A DNA stretch of 64,000 nt from Nageia nagi. Its lineage: Eukaryota; Pinophyta. The notes below the pieces were generated by a model. It saw only the letters and a program-made list of their open reading frames with translations. It ran no database searches and was not told the origin of the DNA. Both the position numbers and the translations under genes were made by a program. The DNA is taken from contig JBITNC010000001.1 of the NCBI GenBank assembly GCA_050084985.1, positions 29,760,001 through 29,824,000 of the forward strand, given 5' to 3'. Below are positions 47,741-58,479 of the stretch, piece by piece; positions within the stretch are counted from its first letter, which is position 1; the number at the start of each line of letters is the position of its first letter.

Positions 47741-48089
47741 GGAGGTGTGCTTGAAGAAATGAGATTAGATATCCAAAGAAGAAGTATAGAAGAAATTTTT
47801 GAAATCTTTTTCCAGCATTTCCATTTGATGATGAGGGTCCTTTGTTGCCCCATTTTGGCTTGGTTGCCCCTAGAAAGATCCTTGAGTGATGTAGCCAAGA
47901 AAAAATATGAAGAACTATATCTTTTCACCTGTTACACTATTCAACCATTAATCTAACTACTTCTTTATTTTTGGTACTCCAGAGTCTTATGTTCTAACAT
48001 CCATGACTTGATATAAAATTGGTCCTTTGATTTCAGCTCTCAATTATTTTATATGAATGTTGCTAACAATGTGTAAATAATTTGGAACA

Positions 48090-48560
48090 CTAGTAATAGT
48101 GTTAGATCTACTTCATTTACTCTCCTTCTTTTAATATAGGTACTTACAAAATGTGTTAGATATGCCCTGCATGAAAATATTTTTAGATACATAGTGAGCT
48201 ACATCATATATTGACTATGAGTTAGTATCAACAATCTACTTATGATTACATCACCAATTTGTATTTTAAGTGAGTGAACTCTCACTAGCCATATTGATGG
48301 CTATCGATGTTCATACATTTTATGTCTATGAGCCTAAGGCATTATTCTTTTATGGCTGAAAGTAAAACTATATGGATACATAACAAGCTACATCATACAT
48401 TAAGGATGAATCAATGTCAAAAATCTTTCTCACGATTGTATCATTGGTTTAACTTTTTAGTGAGTGAAGTCTCACTATCCATATCGATGGCCATCAATGA
48501 CCTAGCATTTTTATATCTATGGTCTATAAACTTTATACTATCTTTTTCATATTTCAATTT
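48090..48560 (-). repeat. two 190-bp tandem repeats with a hairpin, D2 3' noncoding region
   Basis: On plus, AGTGAGTGAACTCTCACT at 48269-48286 and AGTGAGTGAAGTCTCACT at 48459-48476, exactly 190 bp apart. Their reverse complements match the D1 hairpin. Surrounding text (CTACATCATA, CCATATCGATGGCCATC) is shared between units. Frames 47747-47956 and 48307-48567 are chance. Confidence 0.85.
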
Positions 48561-48679
48561 TTTTTAACTGATAATGATATGCAGATAGTAATGCATGTTG
48601 TTAACAGCATTGTAACAATCAAATAAAGTACATAAATAAAAATATAACATAAAATACATGTACCATGTGTAAAATATTT

Positions 48680-49800
48680 ATTATTTTGCAAGGTACGGAG
48701 ATGTTGTGTTACACATAAAATAATTTAAGATGCATGGTGTTGAAGGTTTTTGGTTTTTTTCTATCATCCATGGATGATAACTTGTAAGACCATGATCCTG
48801 TTATTTCAATGACAATAAATAAGCCTATCTAATTTGGTTCAAATTTTCCTTTCACTTCATCATTTGTAGTTATTTTGTTGATGTTTTCTTCAACACTAAG
48901 TCTCCTATTCTAAACTCCTTTGGTTTAATTTTCTTACCAAATGCACTCTTTAACCTCGCATGATATGCCTATAGATGGTCAATTCCCTTAATTCTCTTTT
49001 CATCAAGTGCTTCCAACTGTTGTAGCCTTGCCTTTATTAATTCTTTATTTAATATGTCCCCTTGTAGTGATATTATTAGGATGGTATCTCTAACTCTAAT
49101 GGTACAACAACCTCATCTTCATAAACTAATAAAAATGGTGTTTCCCCAATGGCCATTCTAATACTTATTCTATATGCCCAAATTGCATAAGGTCACTATC
49201 CATACCAATTTGCTTTGTATCTATACCATTTTTTTGCCAAAATGTATTTTATAGTTTTGTTTGATGCTTCTATGTGACCATGACCTTGAGGATAATATAC
49301 TAAAGAAAATATTTGAGTAATATGAAACATTTTACAAAAGGCTTTCATGTACTTATCCTTAAATTTTTTCCTATTATTTGTGATCAATCTTTGTGGTACT
49401 CCAAACCTTGTGATGATGTTCTCAACTAAGAAAATAATGGTTTATCTTGTGTGATTGATTTCATTGGAATAGATTCAACCCACTTTATAGTAAACTCTAT
49501 AGCTATGATGATGAATTTGTGACCTTCCCTTGAATATGGATTAATAAGCCCAATCAAGTTTATGCCCCAAGTTGCAAATGGCCATGATGAAACTATGGAG
49601 TTCAATTATTTAGTTGATTATTTTTCTAAATTTGCATATTTTTGATATTGCAAACAACTTTTAATATGATTATTGCAATCCTCCTCCATTGTAGGCCAAT
49701 AGTAACTAATTCTCAAAAGCTTGATGTATAATGCTTTTGCAAAGAAGAAACCTCCACATAGCCCATCATGTGCTTGTTCTAGTACTATTTTTATTTCTTT
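48680..49800 (-). pseudogene. D2 integrase
   Basis: Minus-strand: AHDGLCGGFFFAKALYIK then SYYWPTMEEDCNNHIKSCLQ (about 49680-49790; the second Cys of the zinc site is Tyr in CLQYQKYA), CATWGINLIGLINPYSREGH (first Asp is Asn in WGIN, about 49525-49600), YYPQGHGHIEASNKT with the Glu kept (about 49240-49290), and the C-terminal VEENINKITTNDEVKGKFEP to LKLFYV (about 48685-48885). Broken by several frameshifts. Confidence 0.8.
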
Positions 49801-51960
49801 TCATGTTAAACATATCAAAAGAGCTCCATAAAAGAATGGTTTATACAAAAAATTACCAATAATCACATACTTGATAGATGTCATCTTTAATCTAACTCTT
49901 TCATTTCTATCATAACTTTATGGAATTACTTGATTTTTTAAATAATTGTAAATATCAATGTATCATTATTGAGGGTCATCTTCTAGATCAAGGAGGCATG
50001 TATGTACTTATTATATGTGATTAAGGTAAGAAGGATTACCAAGCTTTCTAATCTTGAGGATAGTTTCTTCATCTTCTATATCAATTGGTGCTAATGAAGT
50101 TGCACTTGCCATTTCATCTGCATACCTATTATTAGTCCTTGGAATATTTTGAATACTATACCTATCAAAGTCATCAAGCAATTATGCAACCACTATCTTG
50201 AATGGTTTTAATTTCTCATCTTTTATATTATATGTATCATTGACTTGATTTACAACAAGCTATGAATCACCATATATCTCTAAGTCTTTTATTTTCAAAG
50301 CTACAACTGCTTTCAAACCCAAAATTTGAGCTTTATATTATACCATGTTATTAGTGTAATCAAAGCCAAGTTTATATTCCCTAGGGATCACCTCATTAGA
50401 AGGTGATACTAGAACAATACTTGTATCTTCCCCATAAGTACATTTCAATCCATCAAAATACAATGTCCAAGCTATAGGATCATCTTCCATGTAGCAAACA
50501 AAATCATCTGAGATTACCATCTCTTCACTATCATGCCATTGATAACATTTTAATAGTGTTACACACCATTCATAGTGTGAATCCTCATCATATTCATTGA
50601 ATAATTCTTCATGCATAACTCTACCATCATTTTGGGGAAATGCCACTATCAAGTCTATGATTTCCTATCCTTTCATGTATTTTCACTTCACCACATTAAT
50701 GTCAAACTCTTGCAACAACATCAACCACTTAGCCACCCTACTTGATAAATGTTATTTTGCTACAATATATTTCAATGGATAAATAGGGCTAACAACATAT
50801 GTAGTGCAATTTAAAAGATAATGCCTGAGGTTTTCAAAAGCAAAAACAATACCAAAGCAAATCATTTCCATAGGAGTATATCTTTATTCATAATTGATGA
50901 GAGGTTTGTTAAGATAGTATATTGCTCTTTCTTTATTGTTATCATCTTTTTGACACAACATTTCTCCCAAGGCATATAATATGACTAATATATAATGATA
51001 TGCTTCTTTTTCAAAATCCATAAGTACTAAAATAGGTAAATTTAGCAAATACTATTTTATATCTTCAAATGATTTTTGACACTTATACAAACTTGAATTC
51101 CTTTTTTAGTAAATGAGTAAATAGCTTGCACTTATCCCCAAGTTGAGAAATGAACCTTCTTACTAAATTTATCTTCCCTTGAAGACTTATTAGCTACTTT
51201 AGGTTCTTTGGAGTTGGCATAGTTACTATGGATTTTACCTTTTTAGTATCCACCTCAATACCCATTTTTGAGACTATGAAACTAAGTAATTTTCCTCAAG
51301 TAACACTAGAAGCACACTTTTGAGGTTTTAGTCTAAGCTTTTACCTTTTGAGAATGTGAAATAACTCTTCAAGGATCTCCAAATGACCTTGGTCTTGCTT
51401 TCATTTGATTAAGATATCATAAATATGCACCTCCACTTATGCTCATGAAACATAGACACCATAACTCTTTGATAAGTAGTACCTATATTTTTCAATCCAA
51501 ATGGCATAACCTTTCAACATAAATTTCCCTAAGGTGTAGTAAAAGCAATCTTATGTTGATCATCTATATTGATTAAAATTTGATTATATCTGGAAAATCC
51601 ATCTATAAAAGACAAAGTATCGTGACAAAAAATATTATCCACAATCATATCAATATTTGGCAATGGAAAATCATCTTTTGGAAAAATATTATTAATATCA
51701 TGAAAATTAGTACAAAATCTTATTTCTCTAGTAGGTTTCATAATATGAACAATGTTAGCCATCCATTTTGAATAATCTATTAGTTTAATAAACTCATAAT
51801 TCAAATATTTTTCAATTATTTTGTTGACTAATAATGCCTTAGAGGAATGCATCTTTCTTGGTTTTTGTTTAAAAGGCTTGGATCCTTCCTTAAGTGGTAA
51901 ACTATGCATAACAAAAGAAGGATCTAAACTAGGCATATCAATATAAGATCATGCAAAAAT
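49801..51960 (-). pseudogene. D2 reverse transcriptase, first RNase H and second RNase H
   Basis: RT on minus: FVMHSLPLKEGSKPFKQKPR (about 51850-51915), DFPLPNIDMIVDNIFCHDTL (about 51610-51672), DGFSRYNQILINIDDQH, then VEVHIYDILIK (about 51412-51445), where YVDD reads H-I-Y-D. First RNase H: KPLINYE and RYTPMEMICFGIVFAFENLR (about 50830-50920). Second, archaeal-type RNase H: WTLYFDGLKCTYGEDTSIVL (about 50410-50475), GFDYTNNMV (50338-50364), then LKAVVALKIKDLEIYGDS (about 50260-50315). Both RNase H domains are present, in the order expected for Tat elements. Stops lie in and between all domains. Confidence 0.85.
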
Positions 51961-52779
51961 TTTATGATTTTTAATAAACTTATTTTTGTACCTTTCTTAC
52001 TAAGGTGTTGGAAGGAAAGCTCCAACCTTTATCAACCTCTCTTTATCACTTGTTCCAATATTGACATCTATTAATTCTTCATTTGGTAATGCTAATTCAT
52101 CCTTTTTCTTTAATAATGAAGGTAATTCCTCCAATCACTAAATGTCACCTTTATCATCATCTTCTTGCTAAACTTGAAATACTTCATTAAAAATCACCTC
52201 TTGTACAAAATACTCATACTCATTAAGAATATAGATTATTTGCCTTTTTCATTTGATTTAGGCAACTCTAAATGTGCCTCCATGTATTCTAAGATATCAT
52301 CATCAATATTAAAGAAATCAAACTCAAGTGGTATAGTATCATTGAGCCATAAATCTTCATCAATATCATTAGAAAGCTCAATCATATTTCATTCTTTAAC
52401 AAACTTGATAGGTCCCATAGTATGTTTTGTATTCTGATCACTACCCAATCCATTCTTATTTTTCTTAGCTCCTAAACCTATAGGAAAATAAGACATACCA
52501 TGTTCCAATTTACCTAAACCCCCTCCTTTATACTTGCAATTTTCTATCATCTATTTATGTACAAAAGGAGATAGAAAAGTTTTACCCATTATGTTTTTTG
52601 TATGATCTTTTATTGAGAAAATTGGGTTGGAAGATATTATCTCTGTAGATCAAAAATCACCATCATCCTCACTATTTTCACATCATTGATAGTGTATAGA
52701 TAGTATTGCATGTTGTTTACAACCTTCAATATTGATTATTTTCAATCACCCCAAATCATATATGGACATTAACAAATCA

Positions 52780-53580
52780 AAGTTATCAATTTTATACGTT
52801 CTCATTCTTGTATCTATAATATGAAGCTATTTTTCTATTTTTACTACTACTAAACCTACTTCCAAAGGTCCAATTCCATATCTAGGACAAGTCATAGTGA
52901 AGTTTGCCATTTTAGTTCCATTGCATAAGGCATACAATTTTGGATCCCCTATTACTATATGTACCTCACCTTGATATTCAAATTTTAACCTACCATGTAC
53001 TATTGATGGTATTGAATCTATATCATAAAGCCAAGGTCTTATTAATAATAGGTTATAAGACAATTTTGAATCCATAACCTAAAACTAAGTTTCAACTAAT
53101 TTGATCCCTATTATGACCAAAATTGTAGCTATTCCAAGTAGCCTTTTTGAGGAACTATCATATGATCTAATTAGGAATGTGGATTCTTCTAATGAAAGTA
53201 TTCTTATACCTTTCTCTTGAAGTTATATCAAACATTTATGAGTACACATATTAATGGTTGATCCATTCTCTACCATTATTCTTTTTATTTCCCATCCCTA
53301 TATCATAGGTGTGATGTATAAGGATAAACACTTAGCAATAATTTCTCTACTAAGTTTTTAATACCTATAAAATGTAATTTTATCACATTTCTAAATGGAC
53401 CTAAGTTTTTTCTAAGACATAGAAATAGTCATATTAATGGAAATAATTTAATTTTTGAGTAAAGCATATAATATCTCTCAACATTCTTCAAATATAAATA
53501 TGAGATCATACAAGCTAACATTAGCAGGAGTAGTTTTCAATTGCTCAATCATGTTATAAGCTTTAGTATCAGGTGGGACA
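52780..53580 (-). pseudogene. D2 protease region
   Basis: Minus-strand: AYNMIEQLKTTPANVSLYDL (about 53500-53570), IMVENGSTINMCTHKCL (about 53260-53310; the D-N/S/T-G triplet is E-N-G), IRSYDSSSKRLLGIATIL, and DSKLSYNLLLIRPWLYDIDS then IPSIVHGRLKFEYQGEVHIV (52953-53075). Confidence 0.75.
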
Positions 53581-53589
53581 CTTACTTTT

Positions 53590-54700
53590 TTAGTAATAAC
53601 CAAAATTTGGAATGTTCCTTGGACATCCCCTTCTTAATGCAACATAAACATTTTATCCACTAAAATTGTATTTATTATACACTTTGAATCTAAAGCATTT
53701 TGATTAATTTCATAATTCCATTTTGCAATAAGGTCTAAAATGGAAGCTTCTAATGCTTTACAAAAATTTGTAGAATGACCTCTTCTTTGATAATAAGCAT
53801 TAGAATTTCCCATTGAAACACTATCATCTTCTGCTTGTCTAGCTAACAAATGTAATAAACCTTTCTTCATAAAATCTCTCAAAATAAACCTTGGTTTAAT
53901 TAGAAATGTATACCTTCTATCTCTTGTTGTGTTTGATCTTACTAATGTAGATGTAGGTGTGGGTGTAGGTGCATCAACAATATTTACTATCTTCTCCTCC
54001 TTCTTGGTGTATGTATTACAATTTTCCTTATTATAAGAATTATATTTATACTTGAGATCTCCTAGCTCAAGTAAAACTTTTTCCTTTTGTAACAATTCTT
54101 TTACAAATAACCCAAATCCAATACCTTTCTCAGTTGGAGCATGAAAATTAATAATTGGAAAAATAGAATCTTTGAGTATACTACAAATTATATCCTCATC
54201 CAACTTACTATGAATATATTTTCATAGCTTTTTGAATCTTTGAATATACTTATCTAGGATTTCATTGCTTCCTTGGCACAAGGCACATAATTATGTGATG
54301 GTTCCTTTCTCTTTGATATTATGCTTGTATTGATTCATGAATTCTTATACCAATTAATTGAATGAATCTATGGATACCCTTGATAAATTATAGAACCATT
54401 TGCTGGCATCACCTTTCAAACTACTTTGGAAAACTTTTACCATCAACTTCTCCTTCGATCCTAGTTTCAACAAGCAATCCTCTTGAAAGCTAATAAGATG
54501 TTGCTTTGGGTCTTGATCACCACTAAACATATCGAACTTAGAGGCCTTGTGATTTGGTGGTCAAGGATAATTGTGGATATCATCCAACAAGGGTGTGGTG
54601 AAGACACCATCATAATATTCCTCTTTTTGCTAGGATCTTGGTTAGCCTTGTAGTTATAGCTGGATCTATAGCTAGCTATGAATTATAGCCTAAACTTTGC
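53590..54700 (-). pseudogene. D2 gag
   Basis: From about 54690 on minus: KFDMFSGDQDPKQHLISFQE, KLMVKVFQSSLKGDASKWFY, FMNQYKHNIKEKGTIT, then a long open part MDEDIICSILKDSIFPIINF to FMLH (53634-54203) that includes the knuckle-like YYQRRGHSTNFCKALEASIL. Partly open, with stops upstream. Gag would form the particle. Confidence 0.85.
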
Positions 54701-54737
54701 ATCACAACCACTTGCCTTGCTATGTCTTGCACCAAAA

Positions 54738-55359
54738 TGTAGACTAAAAATAATGCATGAATAATAAATTAAAGCACTATTTTCCCATAATGTAATATTA
54801 AAGTACATACCAAAAATATGGTATCTTTATGAACATGATAAATAATACATCTTAGTCAGATCCACATCTATATGAAATAATAGATATCATACATAAATCA
54901 CATCAACATACCATGAGAAATGATCATTATAAATATCCTTAAAGAGGTGCATTGTTAATAGATTGAAATATGTAGATCCACAAGTAGAAATTGAAATGCA
55001 CAAAATAAGATGAGGTATGTACCCAATATACGAATGGATGGTGTTATGAAACACCTGTGTTGGTAGGATAGAATGATATTACATGTTCCAATATTTTCTC
55101 CTCTATATTTGCATGTCTCTTATGTTGCTTTTGATATTATTTTAGAGCAACGTTTTGATCTTATTTGATTATTGGGATCATTGCATATTACATTAGTTAT
55201 GGTGTCTTTATTGATATTTGACACCTCTTACATTATTCAATGGTCCATTATATTGATTACATTATCTTGGGTATATTTTAATCCCTTTTACAATAAATAT
55301 TCCTTAATGTGAGAAAATGAATTATTTAATACAAGGAAATTCATTTTTAGGTGTATACA
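54738..55359 (-). repeat. 5' LTR of D2
   Basis: 622 bp, TGTAGACTAAAAATAATGC to GTGTATACA on plus, partner of 47104-47726. On minus the LTR end is followed by TTTTGGTGCAAGACATAGC, the PBS position, which I cannot assign to a tRNA. The ATTAT duplication follows at 55360-55364. Confidence 0.9.
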
Positions 55360-55364
55360 ATTAT

Positions 55365-57640
55365 CACAAGTAAATTAATCTACAACTCCATAAGATCAAT
55401 TATCATTTATCAACTTGGGTATCATTTCCTATGTTTGATCATACCTTATGATTTCTTCAATATCAATATTATTTTGATAATTATTTTGGTTTATAATATA
55501 AATCAATATTTTGATCTACCTATATAAATCAGGAGCTAAAAAGGGGGATTATTGCATTCGATTATAGGCGACCCCCTCTAAAATATGATGTGAAAATCCT
55601 GATGAGACTCAAATCCATGAGTTCTAGGTGATTGTTGGGAGGTAAGGGTAGTTGTAGAGGTGAGTGCATATATATGAAATCCAATATTAGTTGTCATAGG
55701 AGCCCTAAAATTCATGAGAGGCTAAATACAAGGAAGGTGGACAAGATTATTTCAATGCAAGGATAGGTGGTGTTAAAAAAGAAGGGATAGACTAGATATA
55801 TGTGATTCGATGTGCCTTTATTTATAAAGAGATAAAAATAAAAAATGATGGTAGGAGGATTATTTTGTCACCTAATTCAATGAAAAAAAAATTATTTTAG
55901 TGAGATTGAAGATGGAGAAAAAGATTTAAGCATTTGAAGAGGATAATGGTTTGACTATTTTTTTTCATATTGCGAGTGGAGTTATCTTGACAAGTTAGAT
56001 GTGTAAATGGTGATTAGGTTTCCTATTGCTAAGATAGTATCCCAAGTGTGATTTCATGTCAATAATGGTGTTGGACCAACAATACCCATCCTAGAAGTGC
56101 ACATGATTCCAATTTGGATTCTTCACTTATAATGTTTGAAGGAAATATGATTCTAGCCATAAGTAGAAATGAGGAAATCATAAAAGATATGGTAACAAAT
56201 ATTTAAAATTGAATTGTAATAGATATGTAATTTGTTATTCAAATGAATTTAGGAGAGCTATAGTTATGTTATTTATAGGTTATGGCTAGATAAATACTTT
56301 AGAAAAATATTGAAAGAAGTTATTTCTAAAAAATGCATTGAAGGGTTTTATTTAATGCATTTATTTAAAGCATTTTTTAGCAACAACTTCTTTCAATATT
56401 TAAATATCATGTAGATACTAAAATATCTAAATACAAAAAACTCTACTGATAAATAAAAATTTAAATGCAAGAGCTCTAATATCTTTTTAAAAAATGATAT
56501 TTAACCTAAAAAATGGATCACATGTAAATTTTTTGAAATGCAAGAGCTTTAATACACATATAAAAGGAACATAATTTCTAAAATAATTGAGATAGAGAAA
56601 AATATATTACAAAACAAAGCTAAAATAGGTAGCATAATACCATAGAATCATTATCACACATACAAGGATGCTAACTCATTAATTGATAGGCATATAGGCA
56701 TTACTTAGAAGGTGTTCATTTCCAAAAATAATATCCTTTTTGTATTTCAACTATAAATGGTACATGTCATATATGTACTAGCTAAATCATGCATATAAGG
56801 CTAATCCAAATGTTTATGGGTATGAGTTTTTATCGAACATTGAATTGCACCAACATCAAATAGTACATGATCTTCCATAAAAAGATATATTTATCCTCAA
56901 TTTATCCTTAGCTAGCATTACAAGGGAAAGGCTTGAGGGGTTAACAAGGTTCCCAAAGTTTCATGATAGCTTATCAGGAAACCATTCCTTTCATTCCTCC
57001 TATTTCTATAGGGACAATTATCCATTACAGTTACCCTTTAGTATGAGTGCTAGGTACCTAAGGCATTAGCCCATGTCCCAGGATCTCACATAGTGAAAAA
57101 TGTTTAGGATCATGACCATGTTTCACCACAAATATAAATTGATTAAAATTATATGTTACATGAATGCATATATTTGTTAATTTTTGGTAGTCATAAAAAA
57201 AATACTTTCAGCCCATCAACATATTTTTCATATGAATAACAATCTCATTAATTATTTATCGGTACCCAATAATTGATTAAATGTATAAACAAAATAAATA
57301 CTAAAAAAAGTCATTAAATATTTTTTTCATAATATACTTCTCTTGGCTCATGGATCATGGAGCTTACTAAGATTAAATTACTCTTACATAGGATATCCTG
57401 ATACATGGATCCATTTTTTGAATGCAAAATCACATTTATAAAAAAATTATTTTATTCCATTTCCAAAAATTAGATTTGGGAAAGCTCTTAGAATTTGAAA
57501 TAAGCTTCTTTCTATTCCAACATAAGTTCTACAAAATCTCAAAGTGCCAAAAGGTGTCACCTTTAAAAAATAAAATGTAAACCTAGAAGAATCCCCAAAT
57601 GTATATCATCCCATATGTTATCATGAATTAATTGATTTTA
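55365..57640. other. intergenic, no gene
   Basis: AT-rich spacer with small dispersed repeats (ATGCAAGAGCT at about 56465 and 56540) and the hairpin listed next. No coding content. Confidence 0.45.
56305..56401. repeat. 97-nt hairpin with 32-bp arms
   Basis: Arms 56305-56336 and 56370-56401 are reverse complements at 30 of 32 positions (shared blocks AAATATTGAAAGAAGTT and CTAAAAAATGC), with a 33-base loop. It stands alone in AT-rich DNA. It could be a small foldback element or a small-RNA precursor; its sequence alone does not decide. Confidence 0.8.
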
Positions 57641-57755
57641 GTTGATAAACCTATTGGGTTTATCACAACCTTTTTTTGACAAACATCTTTTCTATCCTAT
57701 ATAAAATCTTTGAGTTTATCAACACATATATGTTGATAAATCTGATGGGTTTATC
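57641..57755. repeat. cluster of GTTGATAAAC palindromes
   Basis: TGATAAACC(57643)-TATTG-GGTTTATCA(57665); GTTTATCAAC(57714-57723)-8 bases-GTTGATAAAT(57732-57741); and TGATAAATC..GGGTTTATCA (57735-57755). A related piece lies at 57925-57960. A perfect copy lies beyond copia E at 63250-63276. Confidence 0.8.
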
Positions 57756-57993
57756 ATATGATAACATACAAAACTAAATCTTAACCATATATTTTATTAT
57801 TGATATTGTACCATAGTGGTTAAGATAATTAATTTTCAAATAAGTGGCATAAGTTTAAATATCAGTAGGTATTTTGTGAATTTGACACTTAATTTTTTTC
57901 ATCTTTTTTATTAGTTTACTTGTTGGATTTATCAACATTCCATAATGTTTATAAACCCTATACATTTATAAAAATAACTATTCTAATAGTTGT

Positions 57994-58427
57994 TGAAGAA
58001 TTTCAAGGCTTTATAATAACTTAAATATGTTCAAAACTCCCATTTTTGATGCTTATGGTTTCATCTTTCACATCCATACTAAGAATCAATTCCTTGCAGA
58101 CCAGCTATGAAATTGAAAAACCAATTGAGTATTACATTTAAAAAAATATTGTTATCTCTTCATTTTTCATTTTTTTTTCTTTGTAATGGAATATGAACTA
58201 AACAACCAAGGTCACATATGACTTGTGGAATGTATTTATCTCTTATTCCAAGTTCTAAATACTATTGGATTATGTTCTCAAGATTTAATACAAGTTTATT
58301 AGTGTTCTAATAATTTTTGAGTTTGTGTATTGCCATTGATGAATGAATTCTTTCCCTTTTAGGTTGCAAAATAGTAATTCCATCAATTTGAACATTATAA
58401 TTCATTTTATTATAGTAATTAACTTTA
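57994..58427 (+). repeat. 5' LTR of copia E
   Basis: 434 bp from TGAAGAATTTCAAGG to AACTTTA, matching 62709-63201 and the minus copy at 36993-45940. The flanking words GTTGT (left) and ATTAT (right of 3' LTR) differ at two bases, so a duplication is only possible. Confidence 0.85.
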
Positions 58428-58429
58428 TT

Positions 58430-58441
58430 TGGTATTAGAGC
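58430..58441 (+). promoter_or_regulatory. primer-binding site of copia E
   Basis: TGGTATTAGAGC, one base from TGGTATCAGAGC, complementary to the 3' end of plant initiator tRNA-Met; two bases after the LTR. Confidence 0.9.
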
Positions 58442-58479
58442 TTTATTGGATAAATTTGGATTCAAGAAGTTATCTAGGA

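Larger units (their letters stand above)
47104..55359 (-). mobile_element. D2, complete Ty3-type LTR retrotransposon (Tat-like), dead
   Basis: 8256 bp on the minus strand with LTRs of 622 and 623 bp, duplication ATTAT, PPT and 3' noncoding 190-bp repeats. Same family as D1 by gag, protease, RT, second RNase H, integrase, PPT and 3' repeats. It keeps the first RNase H that D1 has lost. Its reading frames are broken throughout, so it is inactive. Confidence 0.9.
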
